Assembly (NCBI GenBank): GCA_008125075.1
Contig: VLTH01000003.1
Location: 593,398 to 657,397, forward strand
DNA from: Acetivibrio alkalicellulosi
GTDB taxonomy: Bacteria > Bacillota > Clostridia > Acetivibrionales > Acetivibrionaceae
Direction of reading: 5' to 3'
Length of the DNA stretch: 64,000 nt
Part shown: in pieces, positions 46,136 through 55,612 of the stretch
How the letters are laid out: every line of letters starts with the position of its first letter
Numbering within the stretch: position 1 is the first letter of the stretch
Notes under the pieces: model-generated
The model's database searches: none
What the model was told of the DNA's origin: nothing
Seen by the model: the letters and a program-made list of their open reading frames with translations, nothing else
Translations under genes and position numbers: made by a program

Positions 46136-46138
46136 TAG

Positions 46139-46570
46139 ATGGGATATTTTAGTTCTCTTGATATAGGTGCTTCTGGACTCACAGCTCAAAGGCTTAGAAT
46201 GGATACAATTTCACAAAACATTGCAAATGCAAATACTACAAGAACTCAAAATGGTCAGCCCTACAGGAGAAAAACAGTTATATTTGAAGAAAAAACTCCT
46301 GGAACTACTTTTTCTGATTATTTAGATGCAAGTAAAGCGGGAAAAGGTGTAAGAGTTGTTCGTATTGTAGAGGACATGACTCCATTTAGGAGACAGTATG
46401 ATCCAGCCCATCCCGATTCTGATGAAGATGGATATGTATTAATGCCAAATATTGATGTTATTACTGAAATGGTTAATATGATATCTGCTACAAGGGCATA
46501 TGAGGCAAATGTTACCGCAATAAATACCTCAAAAAGCATGGCAATGAAGGCACTTGAAATAGGAAGGTAA
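46139..46570 (+). CDS. flgC: flagellar basal body rod protein FlgC
   Basis: The gene encodes 143 residues, three bases after flgB. ASGLTAQRLRMDTISQNIAN at the start, PDSDEDGYVLMPNIDVITEM (the FlgC insertion and 'V..PN..' motif), and the C-terminal SATRAYEANVTAINTSKSMA. Proximal rod component that pairs with FlgB. Confidence 0.97.
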   Translation: MGYFSSLDIGASGLTAQRLRMDTISQNIANANTTRTQNGQPYRRKTVIFEEKTPGTTFSDYLDASKAGKGVRVVRIVEDMTPFRRQYDPAHPDSDEDGYVLMPNIDVITEMVNMISATRAYEANVTAINTSKSMAMKALEIGR

Positions 46571-46583
46571 GGGGGGTTTTTAG

Positions 46584-46895
46584 GTGGATATTAAAATTAC
46601 TAATACAATTGGAAGAGAATTTGGTTCTGTTTCAGGTACAAGTCTTATTGGAAACAAAAGAGATAATAACATAATTGGCAATTTTGGAGAGTATTTAAAT
46701 AATGCCATAAAAAGGGTAGATGAGCTGGAAAAAGACTCTAGAACAATAACAGAGGATTTTGCAGCAGGAAGGACAGATAACATTCATCAGGTTATGATAG
46801 CAGCTCAAAAATCTGAAATTGCTCTTCAATTTACCATGCAAATTAGAAATAAAATAATGGATGCTTATAATGAAATTATGAGAATGCAAATATAG
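46584..46895 (+). CDS. fliE: flagellar hook-basal body protein FliE
   Basis: The gene encodes 103 residues from a GTG with GGGGGG upstream. FGEYLNNAIKRVDELEKDSR, then DFAAGRTDNIHQVMIAAQKS and IRNKIMDAYNEIMRMQI match FliE. It joins the MS ring to the rod. A 190-bp gap with a family-1 repeat separates it from fliF. Confidence 0.95.
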   Translation: MDIKITNTIGREFGSVSGTSLIGNKRDNNIIGNFGEYLNNAIKRVDELEKDSRTITEDFAAGRTDNIHQVMIAAQKSEIALQFTMQIRNKIMDAYNEIMRMQI

Positions 46896-46910
46896 TAACT
46901 TTCATAAAGT

Positions 46911-47064
46911 AAGGATTAGTTTAAATATTGCTTTTACTTTTCACTGACCTATTTGGCATCAATTAAAATCTCGGGGTGTCGAGTACCTTAGATTTTAAGC
47001 CTTTCATTTGTTCTAAGACTTTTAAAAAGGCCTGTAGTGGAAGGTATATTTTCAACAATCCTAA
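46911..47064. repeat. family-1 repeat carrying an inserted family-2 repeat
   Basis: Left AAGGATTAGTTTAAATATTG, core CACTGACCTATTTGGCATCA, then after ~70 foreign bases AAAGGCCTGTAGTGGAAGGT and right ATTTTCAACAATCCTAATT. Removing 46962-47030 leaves an ordinary family-1 element in the orientation of 19387-19492. Confidence 0.78.
46962..47030 (-). repeat. family-2 repeat nested in a family-1 repeat
   Basis: On the minus strand: TTTTTAAAAGTCTTAGAACA, TGAAAGGCTTAAAATCTAAG, GTACTCGACACCCCGAGATTT. It aligns with 25703-25773. Hairpin 1 AAGTCTT/AAGGCTT (one wobble) and outer stem AAAATCT/AGATTTT differ in sequence from that copy but keep pairing. Confidence 0.72.
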
Positions 47065-47085
47065 TTATACAAAAGGGGGTATTTT

Positions 47086-48651
47086 ATGCCCGAAATAATA
47101 ACTAAAATACAAAATCAGCTTAATGATTTATGGAAAAACCTTGACAAGTCACAAAAGAATAGGATTTACATAATTTCAGCCATTCTTATGGTAGTAATTA
47201 CTGTGGGTATTATTTTGCTTACAAGAACCACATATGTTCCTCTTATGACAATTGATGACCCAAGAGATGCTTCCGAGATTGAGAGAGTTTTAAATGATAG
47301 AAATATAAAGTATAGACATGGGGATAGAGGAAGGATTTTAGTCGACTCAAGGGATAAAAACAAGGCAGAATTTGCAGTGGCCTCATCAGGATTAAATATA
47401 AGTGGAATGACTTTTGAAGATGCATGGAGTCTTCTTAGTATAAGCTCTACTGAAAGTGACAAAAAACACTTGTGGCAAAATTTTAAAAAAAATAGTTTGG
47501 TAGCAAAACTTAAAATGTTTGATAATGTTAGAGATGCTGATGTAGACCTGGCCTTACCAGAGGAATCTATGTTTTTTTCTGGAAGTTCAGTCAGGGAAGC
47601 AACGGCATTTGTTAGAATCACACCAAGAGGAGAAATCACTTCAGAGCAGGTAAATGGAATAGTTCAAGTAGTTGCATCTTCAATTGAAGGCTTAAATCCT
47701 AAAAATGTTACAGTTGTAGACAATAATTTTAATATTTTGAATTCTGATATGGCAGGTGCAATGAATGTGCCTTCAAGTCAGTATAAACTTACCCTTAAGG
47801 TTAAAGAAGACTTAGAAAGAAACATTAAAATGTTATATGCAGGAAGATCAAATAACTACGACTTTATAAGTGTTGTTGCAAACCCTGTCTTAGATTTTGA
47901 TCAGGTTACAACTAAAAGAAATGAGGTTGCAAAACCTACTGACTTAGATGAAGCTATTGTAAGTAGTCAAACTACTAAAGAGACATTAGAAAATATTGGG
48001 CCGGGAAATCTTGCTCCAGGTATGGATGCAAATCCTGGAGTTGGAGAAATACCTGAGTATCCAATGGGCGGGGGAGAAAATTCTTCTTATGAAAAAAAGA
48101 GTGAAATAATAAATAGAGTTTTTACTGAGATTTTGACACAGGAAGAAAGGGCTATTGGCACCTTAAATCCAGAGAGATCTTCAATGACAGTTGCACTGTG
48201 GTATGGTCAAAGAGTTACTGATGACTCTAATATAACTCCGGAATTTATAGATCAATTAAGAGCAGACGTAAGTACAGCTACAGGAATTCCAGCAGCAAGA
48301 ATATCAGTAAGTAAATATCCTTTAGCTCCTATAGAAGAAATTATAGAACCTTTAAGTGAAAGAATAAAAAGATTTGTGGACACTTATGGTTTCTTTATAA
48401 TAATGATTTTACTTATCATATCTTTGATGATTGCTGTAATGGTAAAGAAAAAAGAGCAGGAAGAGACAGTACCCGAACTTGCTACAGCAGGGGGGCCTTC
48501 TATTGCTATGGCTGAAATAGAAAATGAAATACAAGAAATTGATATGGAAGAACGTTCAGAAGTTAAGAAACAGATTGAAAAATTTGTTAAGGAAAAACCA
48601 GAGGCAGTTGCAAGTTTACTTAGAAACTGGCTTTCAGACGATTGGGATTGA
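47086..48651 (+). CDS. fliF: flagellar MS-ring protein FliF
   Basis: The gene encodes 521 residues after AAAGGGGGTATTTT. Transmembrane segments at ~25-45 (IYIISAILMVVITVGIILL) and ~433-455. YscJ-like domain with LLSISSTESDKKHLWQNFKK region and DVDLALPEESMFF; then the beta-collar region ending GEIPEYPMGGGE. The C-terminal ~35 residues (EKPEAVASLLRNWLSDDWD) bind FliG. It forms the membrane ring and export-gate housing. Confidence 0.97.
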   Translation: MPEIITKIQNQLNDLWKNLDKSQKNRIYIISAILMVVITVGIILLTRTTYVPLMTIDDPRDASEIERVLNDRNIKYRHGDRGRILVDSRDKNKAEFAVASSGLNISGMTFEDAWSLLSISSTESDKKHLWQNFKKNSLVAKLKMFDNVRDADVDLALPEESMFFSGSSVREATAFVRITPRGEITSEQVNGIVQVVASSIEGLNPKNVTVVDNNFNILNSDMAGAMNVPSSQYKLTLKVKEDLERNIKMLYAGRSNNYDFISVVANPVLDFDQVTTKRNEVAKPTDLDEAIVSSQTTKETLENIGPGNLAPGMDANPGVGEIPEYPMGGGENSSYEKKSEIINRVFTEILTQEERAIGTLNPERSSMTVALWYGQRVTDDSNITPEFIDQLRADVSTATGIPAARISVSKYPLAPIEEIIEPLSERIKRFVDTYGFFIIMILLIISLMIAVMVKKKEQEETVPELATAGGPSIAMAEIENEIQEIDMEERSEVKKQIEKFVKEKPEAVASLLRNWLSDDWD

Positions 48652-48689
48652 AAATGTAGAAAAAAACTAGAGTTTGGGGGTATCATATT

Positions 48690-49712
48690 GTGACTCGTGG
48701 TGGAGGATTTAAGTCAGATTTAACAGGTAAAGAAAAAGCTGCAATGTTACTTATTGCCCTTGGACCTGAAAAATCTGCAGAAATATTTAAGCATCTTAAG
48801 GAAGAAGAAATAGAACAGCTTACCCTTGAAATTGCCAATATAAGGACAGTATCTCCAGAAGATAAAGAAAAGGTATTAGAGGAGTTTTATCAGATTTGTC
48901 TTGCTCAAGAATACATTGCAGAAGGTGGAATAGGCTATGCAAAGGAAATACTTGAAAAAGCTCTTGGTACCCAGAAAGCACTTGACATTTTAAATAAGCT
49001 TACAGTATCTCTTCAAGTAAGACCTTTTGATTTTGTAAGGAAAGCAGATCCATCCCAGCTACTAAATTTTATTCAAAATGAGCATCCTCAAACAATTGCT
49101 TTAATTTTGGCATATTTAAAACCCGGGCAATCATCTGCGGTGCTATCGGCACTTCCACAAGAGAAACAGGCAGATGTTGCAAGGAGAATTGCCATAATGG
49201 ATAGAACATCTCCTGAAGTTATAAAGGAAGTGGAAAGAGTGCTTGAAAAGAAGCTTTCAGCACTTGTTACAGAAGATTTTACTGCAGCAGGAGGAGTGCA
49301 GTCAATTGTAGATATACTAAACAATGTGGACAGAGGAACAGAAAAGCATATAATGGAAACGCTAGAAATAGAAGATACAGATCTTGCAGAAGAAATCAAA
49401 AAGAGAATGTTTGTGTTTGAAGATATACTTAGTCTTGATAATCGTTCAATTCAAAGGTTCTTACGGGAAGTTGAGAATAATCAGATTGCTACTGCATTAA
49501 AAGGTGTGTCAGAAGAAGTTCAAAATAAGATATTTTCTAACATGTCTAAACGTATGGCAGAGATGGTAAAAGAGGACATAGAGTTTATGGGGCCTGTGAG
49601 ACTTAAAGATGTTGAGGAATCACAGCAAAAGGTGGTTAACATTATAAGGAAACTTGAAGATGCTGGTGAAATAGTAATTTCCAGAGGCGGGGGAGATGAA
49701 ATAATTGCATAA
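48690..49712 (+). CDS. fliG: flagellar motor switch protein FliG
   Basis: The gene encodes 340 residues, GTG start with GGGGGTATCATATT. Conserved LTGKEKAAMLLIALGPEKSA, the middle domain with NEHPQTIALILAYLKP (EHPQTIA), and the C-terminal torque helix KKRMFVFEDILSLDNRSIQR with the charged residues that contact MotA. Switch-complex rotor protein. Its 3' end overlaps fliH by 8 bp. Confidence 0.98.
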   Translation: MTRGGGFKSDLTGKEKAAMLLIALGPEKSAEIFKHLKEEEIEQLTLEIANIRTVSPEDKEKVLEEFYQICLAQEYIAEGGIGYAKEILEKALGTQKALDILNKLTVSLQVRPFDFVRKADPSQLLNFIQNEHPQTIALILAYLKPGQSSAVLSALPQEKQADVARRIAIMDRTSPEVIKEVERVLEKKLSALVTEDFTAAGGVQSIVDILNNVDRGTEKHIMETLEIEDTDLAEEIKKRMFVFEDILSLDNRSIQRFLREVENNQIATALKGVSEEVQNKIFSNMSKRMAEMVKEDIEFMGPVRLKDVEESQQKVVNIIRKLEDAGEIVISRGGGDEIIA

Positions 49713-50463
49713 TAAAGTTTTTAAAAGTAATCAAATTAATGTAGGTATTCCAGTTCAAATACGAACGCCTATAAACTTTCATACAATAAAAAAAATAGAG
49801 CAGCCTCAAATGGATAATGAAGACTTAATAAATGAACAAAAAGAAAGAGCAGATAGGATTATAGATGATGCTAAAGAACTAGCAGAAGATATTATAAAAG
49901 AAGCTGAATTAGAGGCTGTAAAGCTAATTGAGGCAGCTCAAAGAGAAGGAGACAAATTAATGGCCTCAATAGAGGAGGAAGCAAGAAGTAAAGGCTTTGA
50001 GAAGGGATATAATGAGGCAAAAAAACAGTACGAAGACCTATTGCAAGAAGCAGAGTCTACAAAGGAACATGCAAGTTTAGAGTATAGAGAAATAATTGAA
50101 GGAATTGAAAGAGATATAGTAGATATTATTTTAGATGTTGCAAAAAAGGTAATTGGTGAAGAGATTACTCTAAATAAAGAAAACATATTGGAGTTAATCA
50201 GGCAAGGAGTTGAAAAGTGCTCTAACAAAGAGCATATTACAATAAAAGTTTCACCACAGGATTATGATTTTGTTATAGAAAACAGGGATAAAATTTATAC
50301 ATTAGCAGAGGGAATAGGAAAGCTTGACATAAAAAAGGATCTCTCATTAAAGACAGGAGCTTGTATAATTGAAACACCTTATGGAATTGTAGATTCAGGA
50401 GTTGGTACAAAACTTGATAAGATAGAGGAAGCTTTTTTGAAACTTTTAGGTAAGAATTATTAA
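49705..50463 (+). CDS. fliH: flagellar assembly protein FliH
   Basis: The gene encodes 252 residues, TTG start with GGGGGAG 11 bases upstream, overlapping fliG. Long Glu/Ala-rich coiled coil (~40-120: AEDIIKEAELEAVKLIEAAQ) followed by the FliH/V-ATPase E-like domain (VDIILDVAKKVIGEEITLNK, IKVSPQDYDFV, GACIIETPYGIVDSGVGTKL). It regulates the FliI ATPase at the export gate. Confidence 0.93.
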   Translation: MHNKVFKSNQINVGIPVQIRTPINFHTIKKIEQPQMDNEDLINEQKERADRIIDDAKELAEDIIKEAELEAVKLIEAAQREGDKLMASIEEEARSKGFEKGYNEAKKQYEDLLQEAESTKEHASLEYREIIEGIERDIVDIILDVAKKVIGEEITLNKENILELIRQGVEKCSNKEHITIKVSPQDYDFVIENRDKIYTLAEGIGKLDIKKDLSLKTGACIIETPYGIVDSGVGTKLDKIEEAFLKLLGKNY

Positions 50464-50479
50464 AACAAGAGGGGATTAT

Positions 50480-51787
50480 ATGGCAATAATTAATCTTTCA
50501 AAATATAAAGATGTTTTAAATGCCTATGATTTTATTGAGTGTACAGGAAAAGTATCAAAAATTGTGGGACTTACAATTGAGTCAGTAGGACCTGAAGCTA
50601 ACATAGGTGAACTGTGTAGAATACATGGAAATAAGAAGGAAATAATGGCGGAAGTAGTTGGCTTTAAAGACAATAAAGTGCTTTTGATGCCTTTAGGTGA
50701 TATGAGTGGGATTGGTTCAGGAAGCATGGTTTTTGGAACAGGGCAGCTTTTGAGTGCAGATGTAGGGGACAATCTTATAGGAAGAGTTATTGATGGCATG
50801 GGAAATCCCATTGATGACAAAGGAGATATAAAAGCACATTGTACTTATCCTGTAGAAAATATGCCACCACGTCCTTTAGACAGATCAAGAATACATGAGC
50901 CACTACCTTTAGGAATTAAAGCTATTGACGGTCTTTTAACAGTTGGAAAAGGACAAAGGGTAGGGATTTTTGCAGGAAGTGGAGTTGGTAAAAGTACACT
51001 GATTGGTATGATAGCTAGAAATACAAAAGCAGATGTAAATGTTATAGCATTAATTGGTGAACGGGGAAGAGAAGTTAGAGAATTTATTGAAAAGGACTTA
51101 ACTGTCGAAGGTTTAAAAAGATCTGTTGTGGTAGTTGCAACTTCAGATCAGCCTGCATTAATAAGGCTAAAGGGAGCATTGATGGCAACGGCTGTAGCTG
51201 AGTACTTCAGAGATCAGGGCAAAAATGTACTGCTATTAATGGATTCTCTTACAAGATTTGCAATGGCACAAAGAGAAGTAGGGCTTGCAGTGGGAGAACC
51301 TCCTGTGTCAAGAGGATATACACCTTCTGTTTTTGCTATCCTTCCTAAACTTTTAGAAAGAGCTGGAAATTCTGATACAGGGTCAATAACAGGACTATAT
51401 ACTGTACTTGTTGATGGTGATGACCTAACGGAACCAGTAACAGATACCGCTCGTGGTATTTTAGATGGACATATTGTTTTATCTAGAGCATTGGCAAACA
51501 GAAACCAATTTCCTGCCATTGATGTTCTTGCAAGTGTAAGTAGAGTTATGTCAGAAATCATAACTGATAATCATAAACAAATTGCTGCCAAAATAAAAAA
51601 AGTAATGGCTATATATAAAGATGCTGAGGATCTAATAAATATTGGAGCTTATGTAAAGGGAAGCAATGATAAAATTGATTATGCAATAGAAGTTATTGAT
51701 AATATAATCAGTTTTATTGAGCAGGGAGTCAATGACAAATTTACATATGATGATGTTATAAAAATGCTAGAGAATATACTGGTTTAA
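50480..51787 (+). CDS. fliI: flagellum-specific ATP synthase FliI
   Basis: The gene encodes 435 residues. Walker A GIFAGSGVGKSTLIGMIARN, Walker B NVLLLMDSLTRFAMAQREVG, and the F1-beta-like PPVSRGYTPSVFAILPKLLE. It powers early steps of flagellar type III export with FliH and FliJ, encoded on either side. Start ATG after AAGAGGGGATTAT. Confidence 0.98.
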   Translation: MAIINLSKYKDVLNAYDFIECTGKVSKIVGLTIESVGPEANIGELCRIHGNKKEIMAEVVGFKDNKVLLMPLGDMSGIGSGSMVFGTGQLLSADVGDNLIGRVIDGMGNPIDDKGDIKAHCTYPVENMPPRPLDRSRIHEPLPLGIKAIDGLLTVGKGQRVGIFAGSGVGKSTLIGMIARNTKADVNVIALIGERGREVREFIEKDLTVEGLKRSVVVVATSDQPALIRLKGALMATAVAEYFRDQGKNVLLLMDSLTRFAMAQREVGLAVGEPPVSRGYTPSVFAILPKLLERAGNSDTGSITGLYTVLVDGDDLTEPVTDTARGILDGHIVLSRALANRNQFPAIDVLASVSRVMSEIITDNHKQIAAKIKKVMAIYKDAEDLINIGAYVKGSNDKIDYAIEVIDNIISFIEQGVNDKFTYDDVIKMLENILV

Positions 51788-51824
51788 AGTATAATAATTG
51801 CCATGTATATGGGTGGTGAATTTA

Positions 51825-52265
51825 TTGGGTAATTTTATATTTAGGTTACAGTCTCTTTTAAATGTAAAGAAACAAATAGAAGAAAGCCTTAAAAATGAAC
51901 TTGGCAAAGCTGTTTTGGAATATGAAAATCAAAAGAACACTTTAAATCAAATTGAAAATGAAAAAGAAGAACTTATTGGACATATAAATGATGAAACTAA
52001 AAAAGGTATTTTAATTAGTGTTTTAAGAGATTACAGAAAACATATAGAGTATATGAATGATAGAGTAAAGGCTCAGAAAGAAAAGGTAATGATGGCTGGA
52101 AATAATGTCGATAAATATAGGGAAGAGCTTATTAAAGCTGCTAAGGAAAAACAAATTTTAGAAAAATTAAGGGAGAAAAAATACACTGAGTACCAAAAAG
52201 AACAGCTAAAGAAAGAGCAAAATTTTAATGATGAAATAGCTGCATACAAATATATTGATATCTAG
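51825..52265 (+). CDS. fliJ: flagellar export protein FliJ
   Basis: The gene encodes 146 residues. I choose the TTG at 51825 because GGTGG lies just upstream and the product then begins GNFIFRLQSLLNVKKQIEES, the family's typical start; an open frame upstream to 51798 lacks a site. It is all-helical coiled coil, Glu/Lys-rich (YEKQK..., KEKQILEKLREKKYTEYQKE). It couples FliI to FlhA. Confidence 0.88.
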   Translation: MGNFIFRLQSLLNVKKQIEESLKNELGKAVLEYENQKNTLNQIENEKEELIGHINDETKKGILISVLRDYRKHIEYMNDRVKAQKEKVMMAGNNVDKYREELIKAAKEKQILEKLREKKYTEYQKEQLKKEQNFNDEIAAYKYIDI

Positions 52266-52337
52266 GATAAAGACGCTTGTATTCTTAACTCATAAGGCTT
52301 TACTCATTAAAAATTTTTGTCGTCATAGGAGACGAAA

Positions 52338-53159
52338 ATGGCAAAGGGAAAAAAGGAACTTAATGATTTGGAAAATGAAAATAACGAAGAAAGCAAAAAA
52401 AGTAAAAGAGGTCTTTTGTTTGGAGTATTTGCATTTCTGACAGCTTTAGCTATTATAGCTGTTGCATTTGGAGGCGTATTTTATATCATTATAAGAAATA
52501 ACATTAATGGCTTAGCAGAAAATCACAGGAATGATATAAAAAGAATTCCTATATTAAATAAGGCATTACCTCCACCACCTATAGAATATGATCCATATGA
52601 TCCTGTAAATTTAAATGAGAAAGAATTATTGGAGATGTATAGTGAGTTTAGAAGAAAAAACAGTGAAATTAATAAAGAGTTAGAGGAAGCTGAAAAAGTA
52701 ATAATACAGCTTAGAGAAATTGAGGATAAGTACGAAAAACTTCAAAATGAATATGAGATTATAAAAAATGATTTAGACAGTCAAAGAGCCAGACTTAAAG
52801 AGAAAGAAATGCTGGTTGATGAGCTTATTGCATCAGGAGATAAAGAAGGATTTAAGGATTATTTTATAAGGATTGATAAAGAAAATGCAGAAAAAATATA
52901 TATGGAATTATTAAGAGAACAAAAAATTGATGAAGATGCTAGAGAGTTTGCAAAGATATATGAAAATATGGATGCAGGAGCTACAGCAAAAATATTTGAA
53001 CAACTTGGAACTATTAATGTTGATCTGGTGGTAAATACCTTAAAGGACATGAATACAAAAAAAGCAGCTGAGGTATTAGAAGAAATGGATGAAGCTTATG
53101 CAGCAATTGTAACAGAAAAACTTTCTAAGGAATTTGGTATTATAATTCCATTTAATTAA
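52338..53159 (+). CDS. MotE-like membrane coiled-coil protein of the flagellar operon
   Basis: The gene encodes 273 residues after TAGGAGACGAAA. Charged N-terminus, one transmembrane segment at ~25-50 (LLFGVFAFLTALAIIAVAFG), a coiled coil at ~95-160 (EINKELEEAEKVIIQLREIE), and a C-terminal MgtE-N-like helical domain (ENMDAGATAKIFEQLGTINV, DLVVNTLKDMNTKKAAEVLE). Same layout and place as MotE/YlxF-type proteins between fliJ and fliK. MotE chaperones MotB in other bacteria; whether this one does is inferred. Confidence 0.82.
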   Translation: MAKGKKELNDLENENNEESKKSKRGLLFGVFAFLTALAIIAVAFGGVFYIIIRNNINGLAENHRNDIKRIPILNKALPPPPIEYDPYDPVNLNEKELLEMYSEFRRKNSEINKELEEAEKVIIQLREIEDKYEKLQNEYEIIKNDLDSQRARLKEKEMLVDELIASGDKEGFKDYFIRIDKENAEKIYMELLREQKIDEDAREFAKIYENMDAGATAKIFEQLGTINVDLVVNTLKDMNTKKAAEVLEEMDEAYAAIVTEKLSKEFGIIIPFN

Positions 53160-53196
53160 TTTTTTAGGATCATAAATCATGAAAGGAGGTGAAAAG

Positions 53197-54690
53197 ATGA
53201 AAAATACATGCATAGAGTTATTTGCAAAACCTACAAATTCAGTTAAAGAACCAAATAATAGAATAAGGGATAATCTTTCTTTTCAGTTTAGAGACACTTT
53301 TAATATGGTAGTTGACAAAAAAACATTTAGTAAAGCTAATGATATAAAAATCTCTTATGCTAAAAGTGATAAACTGGAATATGAAAGAAGAAGTAGTTTT
53401 CAAAACTCTCAAAAGTACAATTACCAGAATGAATCAACAAAGGAGACTTTGAAATCAACTAATAAGGAAATGAATAATGGTGTCTGTGAAGATTTAACTG
53501 ATGATATTGACAGAAGAAAAAAAGCTGTAAAAGAGAGTTTGGCACAAATTCTAGGAATAGGTATTGAACAATTGACAACTATGTTGGAATTTCTGAATGT
53601 TGATTTTAATGAGGATTTTATACCTTCAGAATTGGTAGAAGAGTTATCTGTTTTTTTAGAACTTGACTCAAGTGAACAAACTACTTTATTAAGCATTGTA
53701 GACCTTATAGAAGAGAAAATAGATAATGTTACCAGTGAAGAATTTCAAGATGTTGAGCCTAACCAAGCATTACTCGAAAAAAATAATTTAGTTATATCAG
53801 AAGATTTATTAGAAACAGTTGAAGAGGTAAGTGACTCCTTTAAAGAAGAAATAAGTTTAAAGATTAAGGGGAAGCTTAAGGAATTAGCAGAAAAAGAGAC
53901 TGTAAATCTTTCAAGGGAAATAACTGAAATTTTTGATCGGGTTATTGTAAGTGAAATTTCCAGTGATGAAATTGTTTTGCCAGAAAATGAAGAGGTATTA
54001 TCAGTTAATTTAAATGTTAATGAAACAAAATTAGAAAGGCAAGCATCAGCAGACACAGAATCAAAAGAAGGCAGTGAAAGTGAAAAAGACAACAACGAAT
54101 ACTTAATGGAAGACACATTTACTCAAAAAAATGAAGCAACTGGGGTTATACAAAATGAAACTTATGTCGAAGGAATAGGCAGCATATCTAATGAGCATAG
54201 CCAAAGTCAGCAAGAAATAAAAGAACTAGTTGGTGATCAGAAACCTGAAAATGTAAGTAAAAAAGAAATTGCATCCCAAATTGTTGAAAAGGCAAAAGTT
54301 CTTTTAGATGGAGACAAAAGTGAGATGGTTATAGACTTAAAACCTGATCACTTAGGAAAGATGGCATTGAAAGTTGTTACTGAAAGAGGTCTTGTCATTG
54401 CCAAATTTGTAACAGAAAGTGAACAGGTAAAAGCTGCAATTGAAGCAAATATGGATACACTTAAAGAATCACTGGAAAAGCAAGGATTTTCAATACAGGG
54501 ATTTAGTGTATCAGTAGGTCAGAATAAAAACAGAAATTTTAAGGGAAACAGTGAAAACCAGAGTAATTTTGGTAGTAAGTCCTTTAGAGAAAGAGAAGGG
54601 GTTTTTGTAAGTGGAGTAGATGTCAATACCATGCATAACAAGCTAAACCCTTATAACATAGGCGGCAGTAGTATAAATCTTACGGCATAG
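53197..54690 (+). CDS. fliK: flagellar hook-length control protein FliK
   Basis: The gene encodes 497 residues from the ATG after AAAGGAGGTGAAAAG (the earlier ATG is part of that site's upstream codon). It has a long, acidic, poorly conserved N-terminal ruler region (~1-360) and the conserved C-terminal domain SEMVIDLKPDHLGKMALKVV, then VTERGLVIAKFVTESEQVKA and LEKQGFSIQGFSVSVGQ. It measures hook length and switches export specificity. Asn-rich tail. Confidence 0.92.
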   Translation: MKNTCIELFAKPTNSVKEPNNRIRDNLSFQFRDTFNMVVDKKTFSKANDIKISYAKSDKLEYERRSSFQNSQKYNYQNESTKETLKSTNKEMNNGVCEDLTDDIDRRKKAVKESLAQILGIGIEQLTTMLEFLNVDFNEDFIPSELVEELSVFLELDSSEQTTLLSIVDLIEEKIDNVTSEEFQDVEPNQALLEKNNLVISEDLLETVEEVSDSFKEEISLKIKGKLKELAEKETVNLSREITEIFDRVIVSEISSDEIVLPENEEVLSVNLNVNETKLERQASADTESKEGSESEKDNNEYLMEDTFTQKNEATGVIQNETYVEGIGSISNEHSQSQQEIKELVGDQKPENVSKKEIASQIVEKAKVLLDGDKSEMVIDLKPDHLGKMALKVVTERGLVIAKFVTESEQVKAAIEANMDTLKESLEKQGFSIQGFSVSVGQNKNRNFKGNSENQSNFGSKSFREREGVFVSGVDVNTMHNKLNPYNIGGSSINLTA

Positions 54691-54736
54691 AATATTAATT
54701 TTAAAACAAAATTCACCATAGAAAGGAGGAGTAAAA

Positions 54737-55612
54737 ATGCCTGTAAATGGTGTAAACCATCAAAAGACTATGCAAGAGATAATAAACATGACTGAAAACA
54801 AAGCTAAGGAAAGAAACACAGATGGACTTGGTAAGGATGACTTTCTAAATCTTTTAATAATGCAGCTTCGTTATCAGGATCCACTAAACCCAGTAGAAGA
54901 CAAGGAATTTATAGGACAGATGGCTCAATTTAGTGCTTTAGAACAAATGCAAAATATGAATAGCAGCTTTAAAGACTTAAAAGCATTTGGCTTAATTGGA
55001 AAAAATGTAATTGCAAGTATTCTAGATGAAGTAACTAGAGAAATGAATTTGGTGCAAGGACGTGTAGAAAGTGTTAATCTTGATGGCGGTAAGACATTTT
55101 TAGTTGTCAATGGGCGGGATGTACCGGTAGAAAGTATAATCAGTGTTGAAGATGGAAGTGGTAGGTATAATGATGGAGACATATCAAGGTATACAGCTCT
55201 AATTGGACACAAAGTTGAAGGAGTAGTGTACGATCCTTTTACAGCAGATATAGTTGGAGTTACTGGTGTTGTTATGGAGATTCAAAAGGGAAGATATGAA
55301 AACTATGCTGTAATGGATGGTGTATCTGTAAATGTAGCATCAATAGATACCACTCTTACCTCAACAAACCCTGAATTTAGAAAAGACTATTTGACAAACA
55401 ACATTGGACAGGAAGTTGATTTGATAATATCTGATGATAGAAACAGAGAAGTTCCTGTTACAGGAATTTTAAGAAGCTTTGAAATAGCAGAAGACGGGAA
55501 GATTACAGCAGTTTTAGACAGAATGCTTGTACCTGTTGACAGCATTCATAACATAAAAACAAAGTATATTCAGGGAAATAACATAAACGAAGGAGAAGAG
55601 GTGGAAGAATGA
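54737..55612 (+). CDS. flgD: flagellar hook assembly protein FlgD
   Basis: The gene encodes 291 residues after AAAGGAGGAGTAAAA. N-terminal LGKDDFLNLLIMQLRYQDPL, NPVEDKEFIGQMAQFSALEQ is the FlgD export/cap domain. The C-terminal part (from ~100) contains two repeated beta segments beginning LIGKNVIASILDEVTR and LIGHKVEGVVYDPFTAD. It caps the growing hook. Its 3' end overlaps the next gene. Confidence 0.96.
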   Translation: MPVNGVNHQKTMQEIINMTENKAKERNTDGLGKDDFLNLLIMQLRYQDPLNPVEDKEFIGQMAQFSALEQMQNMNSSFKDLKAFGLIGKNVIASILDEVTREMNLVQGRVESVNLDGGKTFLVVNGRDVPVESIISVEDGSGRYNDGDISRYTALIGHKVEGVVYDPFTADIVGVTGVVMEIQKGRYENYAVMDGVSVNVASIDTTLTSTNPEFRKDYLTNNIGQEVDLIISDDRNREVPVTGILRSFEIAEDGKITAVLDRMLVPVDSIHNIKTKYIQGNNINEGEEVEE

